Source of the DNA: Isoetes taiwanensis
Lineage: Eukaryota; Streptophyta; Lycopodiopsida; Isoetales; Isoetaceae
Assembly (NCBI GenBank): GCA_021234155.1
Contig: JAJEKV010000216.1
Coordinates: 372,001 to 436,000, forward strand
Reading direction: 5' to 3'
DNA length: 64,000 nucleotides
Both the position numbers and the translations under genes were made by a program. Positions 34,719 through 45,306 of the stretch are shown piece by piece (position 1 is the first letter of the stretch; every line of letters begins with the position of its first letter). The notes below the pieces were generated by a model, which did no database searches, was not told where the DNA came from, and worked only from the letters and a program-made list of their open reading frames with translations.

Positions 34719-35550
34719 ATAGAATCGAATGGAATAGATTTTTTAGTGTCCACGAAGACCGATTGGTCTATGGGACCCAAACATAAAGAGAGAAGCAAGC
34801 GTATTCTTGGTGGGGATTAAAACCCCCCGAGAAGGGTTTGAGGGAAAAACCTTAGTTGTAATAAGTATCTTTGGCATCTTTGTACAATTGTATAGGACGA
34901 GTTCAATCTGATCCGGAGGACACAACTGAAGTCCGTGCATCCATAACCTCACGGAGGTATGACCCCAACAAACTCATTGGCGCCATATTCAATAACTCAT
35001 GCAGCGGTTGGCGAGCACTAGTAATCGAACATACCGCTCTCGGATATCTGGAGGGCATGACATTCATCCTCAATGGCCAGTGGCAACTTGGCAAAGCCTT
35101 TGCTCTCGTGCTTCCCTAGCCCAATGTTAAAATGTCTCAATGCGGAGGTGATGTGCACCCGTGCGAATGGAAGCTATAAGTCTGGCGCTTCTTCATGGGG
35201 CTGGATTGTACAAATCTTGGTGTGGGCCTCTCGTGAGCCTAGGATTGACTTGCTGCCGGATAGTGTGCCGGCTTAACGTGCGTCGAGCATCCGCATCCTA
35301 GAGCTTACGAAGGAAAGTAGCATCTAGGTACAGCTTAAGTGCCTTGTGATCTTTTTTGGTCCTTACATATGCGCATCTGTTTGCTGTACATTTCAAGCGT
35401 GAGAACCGAGCTTGCTTGTCCTTCAAAGGCTTTCAAGCGTTAGGGACGCATTGCCATGGCCAAAGCAAGGTTGGGCAAGCGTGTATCACCCATAGCGACC
35501 ACCTTACGGAAGTAAATGATATGGCGTTCCAATGCGGCCCGTTAGAAGTT
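34719..35550 (-). mobile_element. Non-LTR (SINE/LINE-tail) insertion inside the LINE
   Basis: The left end reads ATAGAATCGAATGGAATAG, then a T run, GTGTCCACGAAGACCGATTG, GGGACCC, GGGGATTAAAACCCC and GGGAAAAACCTTAG. It is the same series as the 139 bp insert at 20112-20250, in the same orientation (tail on the minus strand). LINE coding is interrupted precisely between the linker (ending about 34718) and RKIIELKDD-type RT sequence (from about 35556). The body beyond 34880 has open stretches but no RT motif, so it may be a longer member of the family or a separate adjoining piece. Confidence 0.6.
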
Positions 35551-35555
35551 GAAGA

Positions 35556-36920
35556 GTTGAGAATTGTTCTTTGGATGGAGATTACAATCCAAAATCATTG
35601 AGCTTAAAGATGATGAAAGAGACCACTCTAAATATGTTTTGTTTAAGGCGAAAGGCAGAATTAAGAAAAATCATATTCATGAGGTCCTGATTGATGGTAA
35701 CTACATTAGCGAAGATAAAGATCTAAATATTGCAGCTACTAATCATTTCTCTAACATTATGGGTACTAGAGCGGATGCAAACTATTTGGAAAATGGTAAT
35801 TTTATCAAAATGGAGGAAAAGGTGACCCAAGATCAGAATATCACTTTGACTTCTCTCTTCTCCCTTGAAGAGATTAAGCAAGTGATTTTTCATATGAAAA
35901 ATGGGAAATGCCCAGGGCAGATGGCCTACCTGTAGAATTCTTTAAGGCCACTTGGGATATACTTGGCTCTTATATTACGAATATAGTTAATGAGGTTCTT
36001 ATTAGAAAGAAGATGGACGAGAGGATCAATGCCAGCTTCATCACTCTTATTTCCAAGATCCCTGAACCTATTTCCTTCTCAAATTATAGGTCGATCTCGC
36101 TTACTAATGTCATTTATAAAATTATTTCAGAGCCATCACTCATAGGTTCAAAGGCATCCTCAACAATATTATTAGCCCAAGCCAATCAGCTTACTTAAAG
36201 GGGAGGAATATTTTAGGTAATGTTGCCACAACAACCCTTAGGCTCGGATGGGCTAAACATCCTAAGCAAGATGTGGCTTTCCTCAAACTGGACATCACCA
36301 TAGCGTTTGACACGGTCAACTGGAATTTCTTGGATGCATCAGACCGGGGAAATTTGGGTTCAGTATCAACTCGGTCAAGCTCTTCATGGACATTCTTCAC
36401 AACCCCTCTTTTTCAGTCCTCATTAATGGAGAGTGTAGCCCTTTCTTCATCATCAAAAGGAGAGTCAAACAAGGCTGCACCCTTGCCCCTTTCCTCTTCA
36501 TCATAGTAATGGAAGCACTCCATAACAGATTTCAAATGCGGCTAAAAATGATGGCACTATAACAGGTTTGTATCTCCCTGATAATGATATGACTGACCAG
36601 TTCCTTAATGGCCATTTTACAGACGATACATACCTCCAATCCATAAATCAAGCCAAAGTTACCTTGAAGGATTTCAGACAATGTTCTGGATGCAGAGTTA
36701 ACCCTATCAAATCCAAAGTCACTTCTCATGATCCCAAGCTTGGCTCTCAAGTTGCCTCTCTCCTGGACTGTAATTTTGATCCCTCAAATTCCCATTCAAA
36801 CTTGCTCGGTATTCCTTTTGCTATCCGCACCGTTGTTGACCTATGGAATAGCATAATTGAAAAGTTCTACAACAAGGTTGACACCTTGAACTCCAAATAC
36901 CTCTCCAAAGCAGGCTGAGC
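35556..36920 (+). pseudogene. L1-type LINE reverse transcriptase
   Basis: Motifs appear in changing frames: KAKGRIKKNHIHEVLIDGN, LEEIKQVIFHMKNGKCPG then ADGLPVEFFKATWDIL, INASFITLISKIPEP and NYRSISLTNVIYKIIS (RT 1-2), FLKLDITIAFDTVNWNFL (motif A, DIxxAFDTVNW), RRVKQGCTLAPFLFIIVMEA (motif B), and HFTDDTYLQSI, where FADD/YADD is expected (motif C, about 36615; the DD pair is kept). LLGIPFAIRT and a thumb region follow. At least five frame changes exclude activity. An intact enzyme would copy LINE RNA at the nicked target site. Confidence 0.88.
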
Positions 36921-37230
36921 CATTCTTGCCAACTCCGTCATTGCTTCCACGCACGTCTACCAATCCTCCTTTATTCTTGCTCCTAAGAAGATTTATGGGA
37001 AGCTCGAAGATATCATGGGTAGATTCATATCTTGTGGTAGCAATAGAAGGTATTGGACTCAATTTCAATGGAAGAATGACGCAAAACAAAGAACATGGGA
37101 GGTCTTGGTATCATTAACGTAGAAAAGCAGGCCAATGCCTTGGCTGCTAAGTATTTTTTCAGAGCTATTACCAATGACATTCAACACCATGTGGCCACCC
37201 TCATTAAGCACTACATCTCAAAGTGTAAAC

Positions 37231-37682
37231 TGTTGATATTTGGGGTTCTTGGCATCACCTTGCAGCGGCAGAGTCCATGGTGTCGGATGCCACAAGGCTA
37301 CCACAAATGCTCATGGATCAACAAAAGAAGGTGGGAAGAAACTCCAAGAACAAGAACAAAACAAAGAATGAACAAAAGCAGAATCATATTGATGCTCCAA
37401 AAGGAGGTGCTCCAAAGCGTGAACAAAACCTAAACAATGAGAGGAAATGCTCTCTCTAAATAGTAGAGCAAAACCCTAACCCTAACCCTAGCCCGACATC
37501 TCACCTACCACAAATCTAGGCTAAATCGGGCCATAGATTGTGGGGTCCAATATGACAAATACATGTGGCCTATGCCACCTACCACATATGTGGGCTAAAT
37601 GGGCCCTAGATCAAGTGGTCCAATGTGATAAATACATGTGGCCTATGCCACTCATACATATGTTTAGCCCAAAGGGCTAACA
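37231..37682 (-). repeat. LARD 3' LTR (left copy)
   Basis: Plus-strand ends are TGTTGATATTTGGGG and GGGCTAACA. It contains AACCCTAACCCTAACCCTA at 37472-37490 and two GACAAATACATGTGGCCTAT-type repeats. It is nearly identical to 41468-41920, with small indels near 37262 and 37280. Confidence 0.92.
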
Positions 37683-37989
37683 CTCCCCACCACACCAAAC
37701 TATGTAGAACCTTTATAGCGGCCCGGGTTAAACATTTACACTTGATGTCCAAAGTGAGGGGAAATGAGAATGTCGTAGAAGTCTTGACCAAAAAAATGCC
37801 AATGTCGATGAAGTACAAAAAGAAGGCTGTCACCACTTCTCTTGAGCTTGCCACGAGCTCCTTTAAATCCATAGAAGTCGAATCTAATATTGAGAAGGTG
37901 TCACCACTTCTCATAGAGCTTGCCACTTAGCTCGAATATATCGCCAATCAAAGTGTCGTGGAATGAGTTGAACAAAAAATGAGGAAACA

Positions 37990-38240
37990 AAATTGTTGAA
38001 GGGGGAAGGCCATAAGTCATCTTCACACCAGTTTTGAACTTGAAAAGTTGAAACAAGGAGTTGAACTTGAAAGAGTTGAAACATAAAGGGGATTGAAGGA
38101 GCGGAAGGCCCCGAGTCATCTTCACGCCATTTGTTGAACTTGAAAGAGTTTGAGCAGATAGTTGAACTTGAAGGAGTTGAAATTGAAGGGGCGGAAGGTT
38201 CTAAGTCATCTTCACGCCATTTGTTGAACTTGAAAGAGGC
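37990..38240. repeat. Tandem ~80-100 bp repeats in the LARD interior
   Basis: The phrase GCGGAAGG, AAGTCATCTTCACGCCAT, TTGTTGAACTTGAAAGAG occurs three times (about 38000, 38097, 38179). A diverged fourth start lies at about 38776. Confidence 0.7.
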
Positions 38241-38984
38241 TCAACCGCCATGTATTATGGATGGCGAGATGGATTGAAAAATTGTCTCTCAAAGCCTACG
38301 CATTTGGGTCGATGAGGTAAGCTTGAATGTTGAGGAAAGATTCTTTGAAAAAAGGCCTACACATTTGGCCGTGTGAGGTTTGTTGGTACAAAGGGTGCAA
38401 AGAAGATCTCCAAGAATGCGACAAAAGATGAGGCGTCCCCCAAAATGTGCCAAAAATATGCTCCAAAGATTTCTTGCATGAAAAGAGGATTGAAAGTTTG
38501 TGCTCAAAGTCACGCCCGTGAGGGGCCGTGACAATTTTGATGAACGCACGCCTTTGGGCCGCGATTTTTTTGCCGAAAAGAGAAGGATGATCACGGGAAT
38601 TATGGATTGATGAAAAGTGGTTCCTCCAAAGGCATAATGCCTCAAAAATTTGACAAGAGGTCAAGAAGTCACCATTAAAAATCACGCCAAGGGGTTGGGA
38701 TCGAGTTGTGCATTGAGTTCTTTGAAGAATGACCTTAACATGCCGTTGGGCCATGTAAGGTTGAGGTATGAAAGGGGGAAGGTTGAATCATCTTCACGCC
38801 ATTTTCATATAAGCATGCCATGTATAGAACGAGATAGATGGTATAAAAAACCTCTTCAATAGTAGAAGTGGAAAATACCAAAAATGTTGCCCATGGTGAA
38901 TGGCCTAAGGGCCAAGTGTTGCCATAAAGGAGAAAAATTGAGGCATTGAAGATATTTGTGATGCCATTTCTCACTGAATCGGTG

Positions 38985-39560
38985 CCACGCCATGAAGGGC
39001 CGTGGACGCTAAAGATGTCGTGGTGCCACACCCGCGGAAGGACCGTGGTCAAAAAAGTTGTGGTGGCTAGACCGTGGGTTCGGAAGCTTTTAAGAGGCCA
39101 CGCCGTGATGGGCCGTGGGAGCGTCCACGCCGTGATGGGCCGTGGGGGCTCGAGCATCGAGACCACGCCGCGGAGGGGCCGTGGGGTCGATACTCGGCGG
39201 AACGCTTGGTGCTCGACGGAGAGGTTCTTGAGGGCGAGAGGCCATGCCGTGATGGGCTAACACCGCCGCGGGTTGACGCCAGGAAGATATTGGCAGACGC
39301 GCGGGGGCCGTGGGTTTACGCAGAGGCCACCTGTGGAGGTCTTGGATATTGAGGCCACGCGCCGGGCCGGGTTGTGATTGTGAAGAGATTGCACGGGGCC
39401 ACGCCCGTGATGGGCGGGGCTTCACGGAAGGTTTTGCATGATGCACCTGGTAAGGTTGGGCAGACTTGAAGCCATCGCCGTGATGGGCGGGCTTGTGGAA
39501 GGTCGAACATTTGGGCCGTGGGCTCATGCTCACGACGGACGGCTTGCCTTGAGGTGCCGA
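38985..39560. repeat. Interspersed GC-rich ~20 bp motif array in the LARD interior
   Basis: Variants of CCACGCCGTGATGGGCCGTG recur at least eight times (about 38987, 39027, 39099, 39127, 39163, 39240, 39398, 39474). On the minus strand the open frame 39566-39090 translates them as repeated (P)TAHHGV units. The low complexity suggests repeat expansion rather than a conserved protein. Confidence 0.65.
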
Positions 39561-40386
39561 GGCCACGCCAGGACAGGCGCGGAACTTAGGTCTTCAACAG
39601 AGTCCGGAGTAGAGAAACCATAAGCACTTTGTGGGGATTTGGTTGTGGAAGCTCCATGTGTGATGGGATTGCCCCAAGAATAATTGAAGTCCGGATGCGA
39701 AAAACTTGCACAGGCCTCGCCGCGGGCCCTAATGGTATTCGAAAGTGCAGTAATCACAAGAAGAGGCACCGCTTTATGGTGCCTGCTGCTAAAAGCAAAG
39801 CCATGCCGCGAGGGTTCCCGGTAGTGCCGTGCAAGGGCTGAGTTGTGCCCAATCAGTGATGTGGTGAAAGCGTGAGGGGTCGTGGGCTTCATTTTGCGAT
39901 TCGCGAAAACCGGAAGATCGGGTTTACAAGTTTACAAAGTGGAAAAATGTGAATAGGAGCCATCCGAAGCCGTTGGATGCCAAGGATCTTGTTTGGCCAA
40001 GCCATTTTGTCACAAAAATTAACTCGGTTTAGAGCTTATGGTGAATGAGAAAGACTCCGGTGGTGGGCAGATCCTCCTTTGTTGTTTTGGCTCAAGGGCT
40101 GGTGGTGTTGGCCGAGGAAAAGAAAATCCCCAAAGCGCACTGATATGATAAAGGTCATATGAGTGGAACACGAAGTTCTTGAAGTCGCCCGTTAGCGGAT
40201 CGGTGGATTTCTTTGGGGATTCTTACCACGATAGCGCTAAAAGGCCGTGGAGGAAATCGGTTTGTGAGACGAAAGGAATAGAGAATCCCACGCTTGTTGC
40301 TCGAATTCCCTCGTTTTTGTTTTGCTCGATGGTTCGCTTTGCTACCAAAAGGCGACAAGTGCAAGGTAGATTGAGGAAGAATGAAG

Positions 40387-40388
<2 letters not shown>

Positions 40389-40426
<38 letters not shown>
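40389..40426. repeat. Poly(T) run of about 38 bases in the LARD interior
   Basis: An uninterrupted T tract (A tract on the element's coding strand). The rest of the interior (38241-38984, 39561-41467) shows no recognisable gene. Confidence 0.7.
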
Positions 40427-40427
<1 letters not shown>

Positions 40428-41448
40428 AAGGCAAGAAGGAAGTCTTGATGTGAGAGTGTCTAGAAAAACCCCTTGTGTGATGGCGGCCGCTCACTGGGGA
40501 GTGGGAGAATGCGGAATTACAAATGACCCGGGTTTGACTGTCTCATAGCGTCATAAGGAGATCTATTGTCTGGCTGCAAGTCTAAGGAACGCAAAAAATG
40601 AATAGTAGTGCCGAAATGCCGGTAAAAGAGCCGTGATGAGCAAGCAAAGCCAAGCCCATCCTGAAATAAGGCCGACTCTAGAATAGGAAGCCCCAATGGT
40701 GGGTTAAGTCGTTAACAAATTTGGAGTATCCGGAAAGAACTCGTGATCCAAATCGAATGAAATTGAATTGAGTGTTGAAACGATGCGGTGCCACCAAATA
40801 GGCATGAGTGGCAAAAAAATTACTCCTTTAAATGAGTGTTACAGAATTTTGCTGCCCAATAAGTGGATGAGGCTTTTGCCCCAAAGTGTCCCGCTACTGG
40901 GCATGTCATAGAACGTCACATAGTGATTTCAAAGATTTGTTGTATGCCATATAACTCAAGATTTGCAAGACATTTGCACTAAAAAATGTTGTAACAAGTA
41001 GAAACTCACTGCATCTGTTGTGATGAAAAAGAGAAGGCTCCCGCTTGACAAGAAATCGGATGGCGTTTTCCGCTACTGGAGCAAGGAAACTCGAGTATGT
41101 GAGCAAAGAAACGTGAATAATCGCCACGTCTTGAGCAGATTTTGAAGAGCCTGCAACCAATGCTCTGTGCAAAAAACAGAGCTGTCAAAAATACATGTGG
41201 AAGGGGCCATGGGGCCTCGTTACTGGGAAACAATCTGTGGAAAATATGTCATTGCAGAATCCAAAGAACCAAATGTGGACAATGTCAAAGAAACAAATCT
41301 TGACAAATAAAAACTAGATGTGTTTCTGAGTGGGCAAATACAGAGTGATAGAATCACGGAAAGTGTCGATGTAGAAACAATGTTTAGGCATAATAACTTT
41401 TGGAGATACTTGAACTGAAAATAAGAGATTAATCATGAGCGAAACAGA

Positions 41449-41466
41449 CCCCGACATGAGGCGCCA
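41449..41466 (-). promoter_or_regulatory. Primer-binding site of the LARD, tRNA-Asp-like
   Basis: TGGCGCCTCATGTCGGGG on the minus strand lies one base from the LTR. The first seven bases match the acceptor end used by tRNA-Asp-primed plant LTR elements; the rest matches only partly. Confidence 0.65.
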
Positions 41467-41467
41467 G

Positions 41468-41920
41468 TGTTGATATTTGGGGTTCTTGGCATCACCTTGC
41501 AGCAGCAGTCCATGACTGCCGGATGCCACAAGGCTGCCACAAATGCTCATGGATCAACAAAAGAAGGTGGGAAGAAACTCCAAGAACAAGAACAAAACAA
41601 AGAATGAACAAAACAGAATCATATTGATGCTCCAAAAGGAGGTGCTCCAAAACGTGAGCAAAAACCTAAACAATGAGAGGAAATGCTCTCTCTAAATAGT
41701 AGAGCAAAACCCTAACCCTAACCCTAACTGACATCTCACCTACCACAAATCTAGGCTAAATCGGGGCCATAGATTGTGGGGTCCAATATGACAAATACAT
41801 GTGGCCTATGCCACCTACCACATATGTGGGCTAAATCTGGGCCCTAGATCAAGTGGTCCAATGTGATAAATACATGTGGCCTATGCCACTCATACATATG
41901 TTTAGCCCAAAGGGCTAACA
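41468..41920 (-). repeat. LARD 5' LTR (right copy)
   Basis: Same ends and internal organisation as the left copy, including CCCTAACCCTAACCCTAAC at about 41711-41729. The adjoining primer-binding site at 41449-41466 (minus strand) defines it as the 5' LTR. Confidence 0.92.
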
Positions 41921-41925
41921 TAAAC

Positions 41926-44163
41926 CTTATGGATGGAAGCTCAAAATGCAGCTTCCTGATGCAGCCTTCTTTGAGTTCAAAATTCCAGCAAATATTCCTC
42001 CTCTAATTAGGAAGTGGATCAATGCTTGGAAGCAGGTTAGAGAGATGTATAAGTGGAATCGGGTCTTACTCTAACCCAAAGTATTTTGTGGAACCGTTAT
42101 ATGCTTGAGAAAACATCAGCCATTGTCTTATCAGAATTTCCCGGATCAAGCCAAGCTATGGCAGGAGAAGGGCTTAATCCTTATTTCAGACCTCTTTATA
42201 AATGGAGAGGTTATCACTTTCGAGAATTCTATCATTAACAATGAGGATGATAGCAGCAGGACCCTTTATAAAGCCATCCTCGAATACATATCTCATGCTT
42301 TTCGAGAGGCTGAGCCATTCTTGCCAACTCTGACATTGCTTCCACGCACGTTTACCAATCCTCCTTTATTCTTGCTCCTAAGAAGGTTTATGGGAAGCTC
42401 CAAGGTATCATGGGCAGAATCATATCTTGTGGCAGCAATAGGAGGTGTTGGACTCCAATTTTAATGGAAGAATGCTGCAAAACAAAGAACATGGGAGGTC
42501 TTGGTATCGTTAACATAGAAAAGCAGGCCAATGCCTTGGCTGCTAAGTATTTTTTCAGAGCTATTACCAATGACATTCAACACCATGTGGCCACCCTCAT
42601 TAAGCACTACATCTCAAAGTGTAAACCTTATGGATGGAACCTCAAAATGCAACTTCCTGATGCAGCCTTCTTTGAGTTCAAAATTCCAGCAAATATTCCT
42701 CCTCTAATTAGGAAGTGGATCAATGCTTGGAAGCAGGTTAGAGAGATGTATAAGTGGAATAGGGTCTTACCCTAACCCAAAGTATTTTGTGGAACCCTTT
42801 ATATGCTTGGAGAAAATAGCGACCCTTTGCCTTATCGAGGTGAATTTCCCGTGATCAAGCCAAGCTATATAGCGGGAGAAGGACTTAATCCTTATTTCAG
42901 ACCTCTTTATAAATGGAGAGGTTATCACTTTCGAGAATTCTATCATTAACAATGAGGATGATAGCAGCAGGACCCTTTATAAAGACATCCTCGAATACAT
43001 ATCTCATGCTTTTTGGAGTAATAGTGACATCACTTGGCAACATAAGGGGAAGTTCATTTTTAAGGTTAATCAGACCTACAAATTCCTCATACAGGAGCAA
43101 TCAACGACTATGCATCTTAAATGGGAAATCTCAAGAAAGATGTCAGGTCAACTTGAAGCATCTCCGGAGCTCTCCGATCTGCTCCAAGATTAAAGCATTT
43201 ATCTAGCAATTATGGCATAAGAGTTTAGCCACTAATAGCAGAAGGTTCAGATGCAATTTTTTCAATACTAATATATATCCCAGATGTCTATCTTTTGCAG
43301 AGAATGAGGGACACCTTTCCAGGTCTTGTTTCTAGTCCCAATGGATAGTAGAAATTTCGGCAGATACCTTGAATCTCAACCTGTCTTTGGATAGTCCCGA
43401 AACTGACTTCTTCATCCCAAATAGCCCAAGACATTGGAGCTTTTACATTTTGCTTTGGAGAATTTGGAAGGGCAGGAATAAACTGGTTTTCAGCAACGAA
43501 ATTATATGGCCTCAAGCCATTCTATCTCAAACTAACCATGATATATCTTGGATTTACAAAGTTAACTCATAAAATGATCTGTTTTGCAGGAAAACTCTTT
43601 ATTTTAAGCAGGCGTATTACTTTTCCAAACAAAAAATTCGAGGATATTCAGAAATGGGCTGCTGCTTTTATGAAGGAAACTCCTCACATCACTTCAAGGA
43701 GGACTGCGGATTGCATCCGCTCATGTGCTCTCAAAACCGAACATGAAGAAAGAGTTCGATGGCCGAGCAAAGAGATTCATCCGACGATACAATTTCGCCA
43801 AGTCAAGACAATGCCCATGCCTCTATCGCATCATGACCATGATCACAATGGGACCAGATCCCCGAGGGTGCGTGACTACTCCTCTAGATAGGAAGTTTAG
43901 AATTTTAGAATTCTTGACATCTAAGATCTTTGAGATCATAACTACTTTTAAACGCATAGCTTTTTCCTTCATTTTTACCTTATCTATGCTACTCTAAAAG
44001 GTTTTATATTTTGAGTTATTGTTAGAAACCTTTATAGAAGATTCATCTTTTACTATCACATCAGCTTTCCTTAGCCTGATGGTTTTTTGGGTGGACATTT
44101 CCCAGTAATAAGTCAATTTTGTACTCACAAAAATATAAATATAATACCAACTTTCAATTTACC
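41926..44163 (+). pseudogene. LINE post-RT region, zinc-binding C-terminus and 3' UTR
   Basis: After the LARD target-site copy the LINE resumes: YGWKLKMQLPDAAFFEFKIP and PLIRKWINAWKQVREMYKWN. The duplicated unit follows, then FWSNSDITWQHKGKFIFKVN (about 43014) and RRCNFFNTNIYPRCLSF with AENEGHLSRSC (about 43240-43330), a degenerate Cys/His zf-RVT motif. A final region (43340-43570) corresponds to the LINE tail protein. From about 43900 the sequence is non-coding and AT-rich up to the A tract. Confidence 0.78.
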
Positions 44164-44181
44164 AAAAAAAAAAAAAAAAAC
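44164..44181 (+). repeat. LINE poly(A) tail
   Basis: An A18 run after a TTTACC context, at the expected 3' end of the plus-strand LINE. Confidence 0.7.
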
Positions 44182-45306
44182 AAATGTTAAATGTTAAGAT
44201 CGCATTGTTTTTCTTCATTTATAGTCGATGTCATAAATAGATTTATAGATGAATAAATTAATAAAGAGACCTGTGGTTTGTTGCTAAGACTCTAGGTTTA
44301 TAATGACTACATTGCAGATTCAAATTTGTATGTTGCTACCAACTTCAAGATGGTGGCTTGCTACCAACTTCAAGATGGTGGCTATAGTGCAAAAATTCAT
44401 ATCCTTTATAGAATGTATTTTATTGTTGTATCCATAAGAAAAAAACTCATGTGAGCATTTTCAATAGACAGTAAAACATAAAAAGCTTTTCATCTCACAA
44501 AACACTACTCAAAATTTAATGAATAAAAAAGAGTCTTGTCATTGCTCATATCAATGTTCATGCTCTTGAATCATGAAGAGAATTCTCGACGACTTCCTCC
44601 TTTCAGTTGAATGTATTTTTGTATGGCAAGCAATTCTTAGGCACCTCAACTCAATATTGTGGTGGAAAATGGGACAACAATGACAAATCTTCTCCATTTG
44701 CATGACGCTGCTTACCTCAGCCGTAATTCTCCAATATTCTTACTGCAGATAGTTTTGATGGCCAAATTGATGGGATTCTTTGTAGCAGAGTTGTGAGCTC
44801 ATATTTTGGCAATGAATCGTATCAATACAAATTTGTAACTACCCTCCAAACTTTGGCGCCCAGTTTGAAGGTTCATTGGGAAATCTCGCTTCATAGATTC
44901 TTTGTGAACCCAAAGATAGTACATTTTTGGTTGTCTGCCTAACAAATCAACAACCTATCATAATTCGATTTACAATCTTCAAGGAGGTTTTTGTTTAGTC
45001 CAATCCCTGCAGGTTCAGAAATAGGGTTGCAATGGAAATTGGAGAAGGCTTCGTGGGCCCTTGGCTGACTTCACCAAACCTCTAATCGAAAGCTCCTAGA
45101 ATCTAGGAGACCATGCATAGTCACAATTCCTATTTGAAATTGGTATGTGAAATTGAGGTACACCCAAAGGGGTTGCGGCAACAACAGCAATCGCCATTGC
45201 TTCAAAGAAGTTGTAGCACGAGCATTTATTCCAAATGCATATGGTCTAGTTATGTCTTTCTACATAGTGACTATCACAATATGGTTAGGTGGCCAAAAAA
45301 ATCATA
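44182..45306. other. Unassigned spacer
   Basis: No gene is recognised. A 25-base unit TTGCTACCAACTTCAAGATG occurs twice in tandem at about 44333-44384. Confidence 0.45.

Larger units (their letters stand above)
37231..41920 (-). mobile_element. Complete non-autonomous LTR retrotransposon (LARD-like), 4.69 kb
   Basis: Two ~452 bp LTRs (37231-37682, 41468-41920) flank a 3785 bp interior. The five bases TAAAC are duplicated on both sides (37226-37230, 41921-41925), and the uninterrupted LINE sequence is visible in the tandem copy at about 42620. The orientation is minus: the sequence after the right LTR reads C-TGGCGCCTCATGTCGGGG on the minus strand, a primer site resembling the tRNA-Asp type. 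A purine tract (GGTGTGGTGGGGAG) precedes the left LTR on that strand. No gag, protease, RT or integrase motif is found inside, so it must rely on proteins supplied by another element. Confidence 0.88.
36913..43014 (+). repeat. ~700 bp tandem duplication in the LINE post-RT region, first copy split by an LTR element
   Basis: Unit 1 is 36913-37230 plus 41926-42307, and unit 2 is 42308-43014. Both begin GGCTGAGCCATTCTTGCC and end CATATCTCATGCTTTT. Both encode FILAPKK(I/V)YGKL, MGR(F/I)ISCGSNRR, GGLGI(I/V)NVEKQ or close forms, and YFFRAITNDIQHHVATLIKH. Only unit 1 contains the LTR element, so the duplication is older than that insertion. Small differences between units show it is not an assembly echo. 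Confidence 0.85.
26795..44181 (+). mobile_element. L1-type LINE, full span including nested insertions
   Basis: Parts on the plus strand, in order: an ORF1-like tail (26795-27004), endonuclease (27010-27680), endonuclease/RT linker (34385-34718), RT (35556-36920), post-RT region (36913-37230, 41921-43014 with an internal duplication), zinc-binding C-terminus (43200-43330), and a 3' UTR ending in an A18 tract (44164-44181). Three blocks interrupt it: 27.7-34.35 kb, 34.72-35.55 kb and 37231-41925. All coding parts carry stops and shifts. It is distinct from the FGLYID-type LINE at 20.8 kb. The 5' end is not defined; non-coding sequence at 26171-26794 probably belongs to it. Confidence 0.8.

Noticed and set aside
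37472-37490. True interstitial telomere or chromosome-fusion scar
   Set aside because: The same (CCCTAA)3 occurs at the equivalent place in both LTRs of one retroelement, so it belongs to the element.
38735-39566. Minus-strand 143- and 158-codon frames in the LARD as genes
   Set aside because: They translate a GC-rich repeat array into repetitive, low-complexity sequence with no domain.
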